Origin: Flavobacterium araucananum
GTDB taxonomy: Bacteria; Bacteroidota; Bacteroidia; Flavobacteriales; Flavobacteriaceae
DNA length: 34,558 bases
Reading direction: 5' to 3'
Assembly (NCBI RefSeq): GCF_002222055.1
Contig: NZ_MUGS01000036.1
Span: forward strand, 1 to 34,558
Shown: positions 15,945 through 23,893 of the stretch, in pieces
Layout of the letters: every line of letters starts with the position of its first letter
Numbering within the stretch: position 1 is the first letter of the stretch
Made by a program: the position numbers and the translations under genes
The notes under the pieces: model-generated
Database searches by the model: none
Seen by the model: the letters and a program-made list of their open reading frames with translations, nothing else
Told to the model about the DNA's origin: nothing

Positions 15945-15998
15945 TTATAAAGAATCAAATTAACATATTTTTGTGATTTTTCTCTTTAAACCAAAAGC

Positions 15999-16006
15999 TA
16001 CATTTG
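15999..16006 (+). promoter_or_regulatory. -7 promoter box for the TonB-dependent receptor
   Basis: TACATTTG matches TAnnTTTG, 33 bp before the ATG at 16040. A TTG lies at 15971-15973 but the 25-bp spacer is slightly longer than usual. Confidence 0.5.
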
Positions 16007-16039
16007 CCATCTAAAGATTAATTGAAACCAAAAATAAAA

Positions 16040-18553
16040 ATGAAACAAATCAAATTTGCTGTATTGCTTGTATTCTTTCTTACAAGTTTTTACAACTATG
16101 GACAGCAGGGACCACCTGCCACAAACAAAGTAAAGGTTACGGGAAAAGTTTTCGAAAAAATTAGTAAACAACCTCTTGAATATGCCACGATTTCGATCAC
16201 TGCCCCAAATGACACCAAAGTCATTGCAGGTGGAATAACTAATCCAAAAGGTGAATTTGATGTCGCAATTGCTCCGGGAACGTACGATATAAAAGTTGAA
16301 TTTATCTCGTTTAAAGCAACCGAAATAAAAGGAAAAACAATTCAGGGCGATACTAATTTAGGCGTTGTTAATCTATCTGAAGATGCAGCACAATTAAATG
16401 AAGTTGTAGTTCGTGCCGAAAAGTCGACAGTAGACATAAAACTGGATAAAAAAGTATACAACGTTGGTCAGGATATGATGGTAAAAGGCGGAACTGTAAG
16501 TGACGTTTTAGACAATGTACCATCTGTTTCTGTTGATACAGAAGGAAACGTAAGTTTAAGAGGAAGTGATAATATCCGAATCTTAATTGACGGAAGACCT
16601 TCAAACGCAATAAACGTTGCCGAAGCATTACGCCAGCTTCCGGCCGATGCTATTGACAAAGTCGAAGTTATCACCAATCCATCAGCCCGTTACGATGCCG
16701 AAGGTGGATCAGGAATCATTAATATCATTCTTAAAAAAGGAAAAAATCAAGGTTTAAACGGAACTTTTATAGCCTCTACAGGTCTTCCGGAAACGTATGG
16801 TTTAAGTGGTAATTTAAATTATAAAACAGAGAAATTAAACTACTTCACAACTCTTGGTTACAACCGCAGAACAAGCGAAGGTGCAGGCTTAACCAATACA
16901 GGATATTTTAATGCTGACGGAACTCCAAAAGGATACCTTGACGAGGATCGTGATACTAAAAGAACTTCTGACGGATTTAACGGAAGAGCAGGTATAGAAT
17001 GGACTGTTGCTCCAAATACGTTTTGGACAAATGCTATTAATTACCAAAAGAATTCCGGCGACACAAGAGATAATATCACTTATAGTAATTTTGGCGCAAC
17101 ACATGATTTTACAAGCAATTCATACCGATTTAATGATGGTGTTACCGCGAGTGAAAATGTAGAATATACGTCAAACTTAATCAAGAATTTTAACAATAAA
17201 GGACATAAACTTACTGCCGATTTATCGGTTTCCAGAAATACAGACGATAGTAATAGTCTCATCACAGCATCACCAAATGTCAATAGCACCCTGAACGATC
17301 AGGTTCAGAAACAAGTATTATTACAAACAGATTACGTATTGCCATTAGGCGAAGGAAGTCAATTTGAGGCCGGATATAAAGGAAGTTTTGGCGACCTGAA
17401 CAATAAATATATAATAACCGACAATCTAAACAACCCTGATCCAAAATTATCAAATACTTTAGAGTACAAGGAAAACATAAACGCAATTTACACACAATAC
17501 GGCTTCAAAGTCAATAAGTTTTCTTATTTATTTGGTTTGCGTTGGGAAGACACCAATATTCAGGTAAATCTGTTAGATACTAATAATTTCAACACAAAAA
17601 AATACAACAATTTGTTTCCGAGCGCATTTGTAAGCTACGAACTTTCAGAGAAAAGTAGTTTCAGCGCAAGTTACAGCAAGCGTCTAACAAGACCTAGAGG
17701 ACGTTTCATGAATCCTGCGACGAATTACTCCAGCAATGTTAATATTTTTCAGGGAAATCCGGACTTAGATCCATCTTTAACAGACAAATTCGATATTGGA
17801 TACATCAAACGTTGGGGCAAAGTAACTTTTAATACCTCGGCATATTTTGAAAACACAAAAGATGTTTTCAGCTTTGTGAGAACTCCTACCGGTGACGTTG
17901 TAACTCCTGATGGTAAGGTCGTAACTCCTCAGCCAGGTCAGACAGTTGATGGAATTCCGGTTATTTTAAGCCGCCCAATTAACTTAGGAAGAGAGCAAAA
18001 ATTTGGTTTTGAGTTTACTCTTAATTATACACCCTTCAAAATATGGAGAGTTAACAGTAACTTCAATTTTTACAACGTAAAAACGACCGGAGATAATACG
18101 TACACCGATACAAAAGGTAATGTCGTAGTTCAAAATCTGGACAATCAAGCCAATACATGGTTTGCCAGAATCAACTCAAAACTAACCCTACCATACAAAA
18201 TAGACTGGCAATTAAGCGGGGTTTATAATGGTGAGCAAAAAACGGCTCAAGGTAAAAACTTAGGTCAGTTTGGTATGAACACGGCGCTTAGCAAAGATGT
18301 CATGAAAGACAAAGCGACGATAGCCTTCAATATTAGTGACATTTTTAACTCCCGAATCATGAAGTCTTACACTTATCTACAAAATGATGTGACACAGGAA
18401 AGTCAAAGCGCTTATAGCGAAATGCAATTCCGTAAACGTCAATTCAACTTATCGTTTACCTATCGCTTTAACAAAGCCAAAAGTGACAGAGATAAAAATG
18501 CTGCACCCAAAAATGATGGTGGTGGCGACGGAGGAGAATTTCCTGCCGGATAA
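16040..18553 (+). CDS. TonB-dependent outer-membrane receptor (carboxypeptidase-regulatory-like plus barrel)
   Basis: An 837-residue outer-membrane protein. Signal peptide MKQIKFAVLLVFFLTSFYNYGQ; carboxypeptidase-regulatory-like beta-sandwich (about 32-115, KVTGKVFEKISKQPLEYATI). A plug domain covers about 120-230 (VSDVLDNVPSVSVDTEGNVSL; IRILIDGRPSN; KVEVITNPSARYDAEGGSGI). The rest is a barrel with the GYNRRTSEG, SKRLTRPRGRFMNP and FQGNPDLDPSLTDKFDIGY motifs of the OMP_b-brl_3 group. The end is a short Asp/Gly-rich tail after YRFNKAK. The substrate is not evident: no SusD partner, peptidase or siderophore gene is adjacent, and this group is not the SusC type. The ATG at 16040 is preferred over an in-frame TTG six codons upstream. 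Confidence 0.9.
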   Translation: MKQIKFAVLLVFFLTSFYNYGQQGPPATNKVKVTGKVFEKISKQPLEYATISITAPNDTKVIAGGITNPKGEFDVAIAPGTYDIKVEFISFKATEIKGKTIQGDTNLGVVNLSEDAAQLNEVVVRAEKSTVDIKLDKKVYNVGQDMMVKGGTVSDVLDNVPSVSVDTEGNVSLRGSDNIRILIDGRPSNAINVAEALRQLPADAIDKVEVITNPSARYDAEGGSGIINIILKKGKNQGLNGTFIASTGLPETYGLSGNLNYKTEKLNYFTTLGYNRRTSEGAGLTNTGYFNADGTPKGYLDEDRDTKRTSDGFNGRAGIEWTVAPNTFWTNAINYQKNSGDTRDNITYSNFGATHDFTSNSYRFNDGVTASENVEYTSNLIKNFNNKGHKLTADLSVSRNTDDSNSLITASPNVNSTLNDQVQKQVLLQTDYVLPLGEGSQFEAGYKGSFGDLNNKYIITDNLNNPDPKLSNTLEYKENINAIYTQYGFKVNKFSYLFGLRWEDTNIQVNLLDTNNFNTKKYNNLFPSAFVSYELSEKSSFSASYSKRLTRPRGRFMNPATNYSSNVNIFQGNPDLDPSLTDKFDIGYIKRWGKVTFNTSAYFENTKDVFSFVRTPTGDVVTPDGKVVTPQPGQTVDGIPVILSRPINLGREQKFGFEFTLNYTPFKIWRVNSNFNFYNVKTTGDNTYTDTKGNVVVQNLDNQANTWFARINSKLTLPYKIDWQLSGVYNGEQKTAQGKNLGQFGMNTALSKDVMKDKATIAFNISDIFNSRIMKSYTYLQNDVTQESQSAYSEMQFRKRQFNLSFTYRFNKAKSDRDKNAAPKNDGGGDGGEFPAG

Positions 18554-18570
18554 TCTTTGAGATAAACATA

Positions 18571-18600
18571 AAAAAGACTCGTGAAAACGGGTCTTTTTTT
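18571..18600 (+). terminator. Terminator 1 after the TonB receptor
   Basis: AAAAAGACTCGT (18571-18582), GAAA loop, ACGGGTCTTTTT (from 18587). The stem includes one U·G pair and is followed by a T-run. Near copy of the hairpin at 18634-18666. Confidence 0.85.
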
Positions 18601-18633
18601 ATATAATTATTTTAAAACATAATGTTAAAGCAT

Positions 18634-18666
18634 AAAAAAAGGACTCGTAAAAACGGGTCCTTTTTT
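18634..18666. terminator. Terminator 2, near-duplicate of terminator 1, facing the small membrane-protein gene
   Basis: AAAAAAAGGACTCGT (18634-18648), AAAA loop, ACGGGTCCTTTTTT (18653-18666). It has the same core and the same U·G pair as the hairpin 63 bp upstream. A and T flanks make it usable on both strands. Confidence 0.85.
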
Positions 18667-18684
18667 ATTGAAATCAATTTAAAA

Positions 18685-18855
18685 TTAAATCGATTGTTCT
18701 TGTTTCTTCTTTGCTCTTTTCTCTTTGAAAAGTTCCCAGCTTGCTCCCGTAACCCAATAAGATACGAAACCAACCAAGAAAAACATCAACCAAAACCCTA
18801 TAGTTAGTATGGTCAAGAAAAGTAAAAAACCTAAGTACTGTGAAAATTCAAACAT
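18685..18855 (-). CDS. Small membrane protein, unknown function (56 aa)
   Basis: A 56-residue protein starting MFEFSQYLGF. One long hydrophobic stretch (about residues 8-36; LLFLTILTIGFWLMFFLVGF) could form one long or two short helices, followed by SYWVTGASWELF and a basic Lys/Arg-rich C-terminus (KEKRAKKKQEQ). A well-formed promoter (-33 TTG, 20-bp spacer, -7 TACATTTG) lies just upstream and its start site would fall near 18876. This excludes the in-frame ATG at 18885 and supports the ATG at 18855. No function recognised. Confidence 0.7.
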   Translation of the reverse strand: MFEFSQYLGFLLFLTILTIGFWLMFFLVGFVSYWVTGASWELFKEKRAKKKQEQSI

Positions 18856-18882
18856 GTTTTCCGGAATTTTTGAATGTAAGGA

Positions 18883-18913
18883 CAAATGTATGTTTTATAT
18901 TTTTCGTTAGCAA
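18883..18913 (-). promoter_or_regulatory. Promoter of the small membrane-protein gene
   Basis: On the minus strand TTG (18911-18913), a 20-bp spacer and TACATTTG (18883-18890). This is the best match to the Flavobacterium -33/-7 consensus in the window, 27 bp before the ATG. Confidence 0.7.
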
Positions 18914-19032
18914 TAAAAACGAAATCAATTTTCATAAAATCACAATTATCCGTATATTTAAACTCATTTTAAATAAGGGATTTTTTCGATTATTATTTAA
19001 CCCTCTAAACAAGAAGAAGATGAGTGTTTTTA

Positions 19033-19108
19033 GGAGCTAATTCCTGCTGTACGCTATATCTTTTATGTCCGCCGCGGCGGACACAAAAGGATGCCGCTCC
19101 CATCAGGG
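19033..19108 (+). ncRNA. Candidate structured RNA/palindromic element with pseudoknot-capable flanks
   Basis: The core is an 18-bp perfect GC-rich palindrome TGTCCGCCGCGGCGGACA (19066-19083) in otherwise AT-rich DNA. Its stem extends outward through TTTT/AAAA and ATC/GGAT (19058-19092). Outside it GGAGC (19033-19037) can pair with GCTCC (19096-19100), and CCTG (19043-19046) with CAGG (19104-19107). The order a-b-hairpin-a'-b' gives a pseudoknot. No ORF covers it. I recall similar sequences (GGAGCTA..TTCCTGCT...AAAAGGAT..CGCTCC.ATCAGGGCTAG) in intergenic regions of other flavobacteria. It may correspond to the Rfam Flavo-1 RNA motif, but I cannot verify that. Strand is assigned from that recollection. 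Confidence 0.45.
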
Positions 19109-19154
19109 CTAGGACAACCGTTTTTACTAAGAAGATTCAATCATAAAAGAAAAA

Positions 19155-19208
19155 GATCAGTTTTAATCCGCGTCTTTACGAAGTAAATCAGTATCATCAG
19201 CGTCCCAT
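19155..19208. repeat. Degenerate AATC(C/A)GCGT-type intergenic repeat
   Basis: GATCAG, AATCCGCGT, AATCAG and ATCAGCGT recur at short intervals upstream of fumC, echoing the ATCTGC/ATCTGCGT motif at 3649-3675. From memory, such strings are scattered in flavobacterial intergenic DNA. No function is known to me. Confidence 0.35.
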
Positions 19209-19256
19209 TCACCACAACATTTCACAAATCACATATAACCTTTTACAAATAACAAC

Positions 19257-20642
19257 ATGAAATACAGAATAGAAAAAGATACAATGGGCGAAGTTCAGGT
19301 CCCCGCAGATAAATACTGGGGCGCACAAACAGAGCGTTCCCGAAACAATTTCAAAATAGGACCTTCGGCTTCTATGCCACAAGAAATAATTGAAGGTTTT
19401 GCTTATCTTAAAAAAGCTGCTGCTTATGCCAATGCTGACTTAGGGGTTTTGCCAATCGAAAAAAGAGATGCGATTGCAGCAGTTTGCGACGAAATTCTGG
19501 CGGGACAATTAAAAGACGAGTTTCCGCTGGTAATCTGGCAAACCGGTTCAGGAACTCAAAGCAATATGAACGTAAATGAAGTTGTTGCCAATCGCGCACA
19601 AGTCTTAAAGGGATTTAATATTGGCGAAGGCGAACCTTTTATCAAAGCCAACGACGATGTCAACAAATCACAATCATCTAACGATACCTTCCCTACCGCA
19701 ATGCACATTGCAGCTTACAAAATAGTAATCGAAACTACTATTCCGGGAGTCGAAAAACTACACGCTACTTTAGCCGCAAAAGCAACCGAATTTGCAAGTG
19801 TAGTAAAAATTGGTCGTACCCATCTTATGGATGCAACCCCGCTAACATTAGGACAGGAAATTTCAGGATATGCTGCTCAATTATCTTTTGGCTTAAAAGC
19901 ACTTAAAAATACTTTAGCCCATTTATCTGAGATCGCTTTGGGCGGAACTGCAGTAGGAACCGGATTGAACACCCCAAAAGGATATGACGTAAAAGTAGCC
20001 GGGTATATCGCAAAATTCACCAATCTTCCTTTTGTTACTGCCGAGAATAAATTTGAAGCTCTCGCAGCCCATGATGCCATTGTAGAAACACATGGCGCAT
20101 TAAAACAATTGGCTGTTTCTCTAAATAAAATAGCAAATGATATTAGAATGTTAGCTTCAGGGCCACGCTCCGGAATTGGAGAAATTCACATTCCTGAAAA
20201 CGAACCGGGATCTTCTATCATGCCCGGAAAAGTAAACCCTACGCAATGTGAAGCCCTGACAATGGTTTGCGCACAAGTAATAGGAAATGATATGGCAATT
20301 ACTGTTGGCGGAATGCAGGGACATTATGAGCTTAATGTTTTTAAGCCCGTGATGGCAGCAAACTTCCTGCAATCAGCAAGATTGCTAGGAGATGCTTGTA
20401 TTTCGTTCGACGAGCATTGTGCTCAGGGAATCGAACCAAATTACAAACGTATCAAAGAATTAGTCGACAATTCGTTGATGTTGGTTACTGCCTTAAATAC
20501 AAAAATAGGATACTATAAAGCAGCCGAAATTGCGCAAACTGCCCATAAAAACGGAACAACTCTTAAAGACGAAGCCGTTCGCCTGGGCTACGTAACTCCA
20601 GAAGACTTTGACGCTTGGGTAAAACCAGAAGAAATGGTTTAG
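19257..20642 (+). CDS. fumC: Class II fumarate hydratase
   Basis: A 461-residue iron-independent fumarase of the aspartase/fumarase superfamily, catalysing fumarate + H2O to L-malate in the TCA cycle. The N-terminal DTMGEVQVPADKYWGAQTERS, the TGSGTQSNMNVNEV block and GRTHLMDATPLTLGQEISGY are all class II landmarks. The signature GSSIMPGKVNPTQCE holds the catalytic serine at about residue 319, close to Ser318 of E. coli FumC. Length is exactly family-typical. It is monocistronic, followed by a strong hairpin. Confidence 0.96.
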   Translation: MKYRIEKDTMGEVQVPADKYWGAQTERSRNNFKIGPSASMPQEIIEGFAYLKKAAAYANADLGVLPIEKRDAIAAVCDEILAGQLKDEFPLVIWQTGSGTQSNMNVNEVVANRAQVLKGFNIGEGEPFIKANDDVNKSQSSNDTFPTAMHIAAYKIVIETTIPGVEKLHATLAAKATEFASVVKIGRTHLMDATPLTLGQEISGYAAQLSFGLKALKNTLAHLSEIALGGTAVGTGLNTPKGYDVKVAGYIAKFTNLPFVTAENKFEALAAHDAIVETHGALKQLAVSLNKIANDIRMLASGPRSGIGEIHIPENEPGSSIMPGKVNPTQCEALTMVCAQVIGNDMAITVGGMQGHYELNVFKPVMAANFLQSARLLGDACISFDEHCAQGIEPNYKRIKELVDNSLMLVTALNTKIGYYKAAEIAQTAHKNGTTLKDEAVRLGYVTPEDFDAWVKPEEMV

Positions 20643-20674
20643 AAAAAGTCGCAGTCCCAGTCGGTGGTAACCAT

Positions 20675-20710
20675 AAAAAAGGCAGTAAACTAAAGTTTGC
20701 TGCCTTTTTT
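20675..20710. terminator. fumC terminator
   Basis: AAAAAAGGCAGTAAACT (20675-20691) pairs with AGTTTGCTGCCTTTTTT (20694-20710), 17 bp with one T·G pair, flanked by A and T runs. It may also stop transcription from the convergent dehydrogenase gene. Confidence 0.88.
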
Positions 20711-20785
20711 ATATCAAATCGGTTACTAACAACTTTGACAAAGTTTACCCACTCTCAGAACTGAAAACTGAGACTGAAACTTATT

Positions 20786-21988
20786 TTATTTCCCATCTAC
20801 ATAATCTTGCAAATAACTAAATCTTGGGGTAAGTTTTCCTTTATCTGTTATTTTAGCGCGTTGCAGAATTCCGTCTTTATCTCCGTTGAAAAAAGCAGGA
20901 ATAACATGTTCCATAAACTGCTCTCCAAAACCTTCACTGGCGTCTTTTGGAATTTCGCATGGCAAATTATCAACTGCCATTACTACAACTGCTGCCGGAT
21001 GAAAAACATCTACTTCTTTATCTTCCAGCGGAAAGTATCCATAAATAGGCTCTTCGATTGTCGAAGAACGCAAAGTACAGGCAATTGGCCCATTGACGTC
21101 GCAAGAAATATCAGCAACAACTTTTAGCTTGCAATCACTTGCATTCAGCATTTCTCTGGTTAAAATCATTGGAGCCCCACTGGCATAAAAATGTCCTGCA
21201 AAATAAATATCTGATACTTTTGTGAACTTTTCAAAATCAGAAACATACGCTTCCGGATGAGATATAAAATCTACAAAATCAATAACCTCTCCGTCAATTC
21301 GTTTGTTATATTCTAAAACATCCAGCTGCACATAAACAGGTTGCGAATAGTTTTTGGTCAAATAATTATCTACCGTAATCTCTTTTACCTTAATAGCATC
21401 AAGAATCTCTTTGGCACCACTACCAACTTTTCCGGTTCCGGTAAGTACAAATTTTAATGCCGGTAAATTGATCCGTTTCAAATGCATTATTAACGCATCT
21501 TTGCCTGCTAGTGTTTCTGCTTTTGGCAATTTAAACAGTTCGAATTTTATTCCAAAAGCACGAATTCCGTTATACACGCCCACCATTCCTGCATATTTTC
21601 CAAAACCAATCAAGCGACGATTTTGCTCATCGACAATAGTTTCGTGATCATAAAGATCAATATTTTTTTCTAAAATCGCTTTTAACAATTTCTGATTGTA
21701 CGGCTGCTTTTTTATCGTATGAGAAAAAAAGAAATACGCTTTATCCGAAATCAGGCTATCTACAGGAACTTCTTTTACTCCAAACAAAACATCACAATCA
21801 GAAACGTCATCTGCAACAGTGATTCCCATACTTTTATATTGAACATCAGAAAAAATCCTAATATCTGAGCTTTCTACTTCAATAGTAGCGTCATGATACG
21901 TTTGTTTCAGTTTTGTAAGTTCGCTTGGTGAAAATACAACACGTCTGTCCGGTGGATTTTTTCTTTCTTTTATAATTCCAAATTTCAT
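20786..21988 (-). CDS. AlaDH/PNT-superfamily dehydrogenase, saccharopine dehydrogenase (LYS1/LKR)-like
   Basis: A 400-residue cytosolic NAD(P)-dependent oxidoreductase. The N-terminal MKFGIIKERKNPPDRRVVFSP is the AlaDH/PNT N-domain start. A Rossmann motif FVLTGTGKVGSGAKEIL lies near residue 182. VVADISCDVNGPIACTLRSSTIEEPIYGY is closest, to my reading, to lysine-ketoglutarate reductase / saccharopine dehydrogenase (L-lysine-forming) enzymes rather than alanine dehydrogenase. Substrate is therefore uncertain; pipelines often label it 'NAD(P)-dependent oxidoreductase'. No lysine-catabolism genes are adjacent. Two overlapping -7 boxes precede it. Confidence 0.72.
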   Translation of the reverse strand: MKFGIIKERKNPPDRRVVFSPSELTKLKQTYHDATIEVESSDIRIFSDVQYKSMGITVADDVSDCDVLFGVKEVPVDSLISDKAYFFFSHTIKKQPYNQKLLKAILEKNIDLYDHETIVDEQNRRLIGFGKYAGMVGVYNGIRAFGIKFELFKLPKAETLAGKDALIMHLKRINLPALKFVLTGTGKVGSGAKEILDAIKVKEITVDNYLTKNYSQPVYVQLDVLEYNKRIDGEVIDFVDFISHPEAYVSDFEKFTKVSDIYFAGHFYASGAPMILTREMLNASDCKLKVVADISCDVNGPIACTLRSSTIEEPIYGYFPLEDKEVDVFHPAAVVVMAVDNLPCEIPKDASEGFGEQFMEHVIPAFFNGDKDGILQRAKITDKGKLTPRFSYLQDYVDGK

Positions 21989-22040
21989 TTATATCAGATT
22001 AAAATAATTATTAATATAACTTTTTGAATTCAATTTGTTT

Positions 22041-22057
22041 CAAATATAACAAATTTA
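22041..22057 (-). promoter_or_regulatory. Two adjacent -7 boxes for the dehydrogenase gene
   Basis: On the minus strand TAAATTTG (22050-22057) is followed directly by TATATTTG (22041-22048), both full TAnnTTTG matches 53-62 bp before the ATG. They could give two start sites 9 nt apart. No -33 TTG was identified. Confidence 0.5.
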
Positions 22058-22207
22058 GTTAAAGTTTTGTTGTTAAAATAGAATTTAGAATGTTTAAAAA
22101 CCGTTATAAGCTGAATAGCAAAGAACTAATTAAACAAAATCTTAAAATTTTGTTAAAATAATGATTTTAAATAACCCAAAAGGGTCAAACATAAATATTG
22201 AATTCTA

Positions 22208-22215
22208 TATATTTG
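22208..22215 (+). promoter_or_regulatory. -7 promoter box for the beta-lactamase-fold lipoprotein
   Basis: TATATTTG matches TAnnTTTG but ends only 10 bp before the first ATG (22226), implying a very short leader, or initiation at a later ATG (22229 or 22235). Confidence 0.5.
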
Positions 22216-22225
22216 TTTTTAAAGA

Positions 22226-23431
22226 ATGATGAAAATGAGTTTCCTTAAAAAGACAAATATAGCACAAATAGTTTTCCTAACTTTAGTTTTAGGATCCTGT
22301 GGCAAAGATAAAAACACAATAAAAAAAGAAGAGGTAACGATCGAAGACACCTTGCCTAAAATGCAACCTTTAGGTCCTGAAAAACGAATATCGCAAGCTT
22401 ACATAAATTCAGTAACCGGACGAATAAATCATTTTTATTATAAAAACTGGCCCAACAATTCGATGAATGGCGGATTTTTGGTTGCGAGAAATGGTCAGGT
22501 CATCTATGAAAAATACAATGGTTTTGCCAACAAAAACGAAGGCACAACAATAACCGCAACTACACCACTACATATTGCATCTGTAAGTAAGGTTTTGACC
22601 GCAACGGCAGTTTTGAAATTAGTAAATGCCGGTAAACTTGATTTAGATCAAAAAGTAAATACCATCTTAAAAACTTTTCCTTACCCGGATTGTACAGTAA
22701 GAATGTTGTTAAGCCACCGCAGCGGTATGCGAAATTATGCCTATTTTACAGATCACGATAAATCAGTTTGGGACAGGCACAACCAGCTAACCAATAAAGA
22801 TATTTTGAATATTCTGGCGACTAAAGATATTGGCTTAGAATCAAAAACAGGAACACGTTTTAGCTATTGCAATACCAATTATGCAATGTTGGCCCTTATT
22901 ATCGAAAAGATAACGGGGCTGACATATAAAGAAGCCATGACCCAAATGATTTTTAAACCATTGGGCATGACCAATACGTATGTTTTTGATAATGAAAAAG
23001 ACAGAAAAACAATTGTTCCTTCGTATAAAGGTAATGGTGTCGAGATAGGTTTTGATTATCTGGATTGTGTTTATGGCGACAAAAACATCTACTCTACTCC
23101 TCGTGATTTATTAAAATTTGACAGAGCCAGAAATGCCCCGGGTTTTTTAAAGCCGGCTCTTTTAAAACAAGTTTACACGGGTTACAGCAATGAAAGAAAA
23201 GGGACAAAAAATTATGGTCTGGGCATCAGAATGATCAATTGGGAAACTGGTCAGAATTATTACTTTCATAATGGTTGGTGGCATGGTAATACATCATCGT
23301 ATATTCCGCTTCAAAAAGAAAATGTTACGATTATTGCTTTATCAAACAAAATGACGAGAAACACTTATGCAGTGCGTAAACTGGCTCCAATTTTTGGTGA
23401 TTATCCTTTTAATTTTAAAGATGAAGAATAA
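22226..23431 (+). CDS. Serine beta-lactamase-fold hydrolase lipoprotein
   Basis: A 401-residue lipoprotein: the lipobox LVLGSC puts the lipidated cysteine at residue 25. The beta-lactamase/class C PBP fold follows. It has S119-V-S-K122 (SxxK, in HIASVSKVLTATAVLKL), the LLSHRSGMRN block, Y214-C-N216 (YxN, in FSYCNTNYAML) and HNGWWHG in the place of the KTG/HxG motif. The family includes D-aminopeptidases, esterases and PBP4*-like enzymes; true beta-lactamase activity is not implied. Three ATGs lie within the first 12 bases of the frame, and the promoter position leaves the exact one open (22226, 22229 or 22235). ssrA lies 67 bp downstream. Confidence 0.85.
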   Translation: MMKMSFLKKTNIAQIVFLTLVLGSCGKDKNTIKKEEVTIEDTLPKMQPLGPEKRISQAYINSVTGRINHFYYKNWPNNSMNGGFLVARNGQVIYEKYNGFANKNEGTTITATTPLHIASVSKVLTATAVLKLVNAGKLDLDQKVNTILKTFPYPDCTVRMLLSHRSGMRNYAYFTDHDKSVWDRHNQLTNKDILNILATKDIGLESKTGTRFSYCNTNYAMLALIIEKITGLTYKEAMTQMIFKPLGMTNTYVFDNEKDRKTIVPSYKGNGVEIGFDYLDCVYGDKNIYSTPRDLLKFDRARNAPGFLKPALLKQVYTGYSNERKGTKNYGLGIRMINWETGQNYYFHNGWWHGNTSSYIPLQKENVTIIALSNKMTRNTYAVRKLAPIFGDYPFNFKDEE

Positions 23432-23477
23432 TATTATTTTTCTATAAAATTTATTACAAAAGTAACTTCAAATAGTA

Positions 23478-23485
23478 TAAATTTG
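23478..23485 (+). promoter_or_regulatory. -7 promoter box for ssrA
   Basis: TAAATTTG matches TAnnTTTG, 13 bp before the mature tmRNA 5' end, leaving room for a short RNase P-removed leader. Confidence 0.55.
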
Positions 23486-23498
23486 CAAACTCATTTTT

Positions 23499-23892
23499 GG
23501 GGTCGACTGGTTTTGACAGCAAGTCGAATTGAAAAGTAAGCACGTCGAGCATTGAGACCTTGCTCGTAAATATAAGATCTTACAATTTTACACGGCGAAA
23601 ATAACTACGCTTTAGCTGCATAATCCGAATTATAGTAAGATTGCGCCAAGTTCCTATCAGATAGGAAAGCTGGATTCTCCTTGAAAGCCTTGGTTTGTGG
23701 CGTTCAGTACAGGGGAACCGTAAAAATAAACCTAGATTTCTATGAGCTTCGGGTAGATATCGAAATTAAGAAGATAAGTGTTGAGTGGTTGTTCCTGACC
23801 TAGCTTAACATCGAAAACCTAATCAGGAAATAAACGCGTAGAAAGCTCTTTAGTTGCTTGTTTGGACCCGGGTTCGATTCCCGGCGACTCCA
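23499..23892 (+). ncRNA. ssrA: tmRNA, tag GENNYALAA
   Basis: A one-piece transfer-messenger RNA of about 394 nt. The 5' end GGGGTCGACTGG pairs with 3' CGACTCC to form the 7-bp acceptor stem (one G·U). The T-arm GGGTTCGATTCCC is intact (about 23869-23881). The terminal CCA is not encoded and would be added. Between them an mRNA-like segment encodes the tag GGC GAA AAT AAC TAC GCT TTA GCT GCA (23594-23620), GENNYALAA, followed by TAA, with the usual ALAA degradation end. It rescues stalled ribosomes with SmpB; smpB is not in the window. Confidence 0.96.
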
Positions 23893-23893
23893 C

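Larger units (their letters stand above)
18914..19256. other. Long non-coding spacer upstream of fumC
   Basis: About 340 bp with no credible ORF. It contains the palindromic candidate RNA (19033-19108) and the degenerate repeat (19155-19208). I see no consensus -7 box close to fumC; the nearest candidates (TATAACCTTTTAC, about 20 bp upstream of the ATG) deviate from TAnnTTTG. Confidence 0.5.

Noticed and set aside
18622..18807. 61-aa plus-strand frame through the second terminator
   Set aside because: It would start before the terminator hairpin and overlaps a small membrane-protein gene on the other strand that has a good promoter.
18840..19040. 66-aa plus-strand frame in the spacer upstream of fumC
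   Set aside because: Low-complexity Lys/Asn/Phe composition typical of AT-rich non-coding DNA, overlapping a promoter on the minus strand and running into the palindromic element.
22226..23431. Antibiotic-resistance beta-lactamase
   Set aside because: The SxxK and YxN motifs show only the serine beta-lactamase/PBP-like superfamily. The lipoprotein form and HxG-type third motif fit the broad hydrolase/peptidase group, so resistance cannot be claimed.
23870..23892. ssrA 3' end as an attachment site for a mobile element
   Set aside because: No second copy of the ssrA 3' end, integrase gene or flanking repeat was seen within the window.
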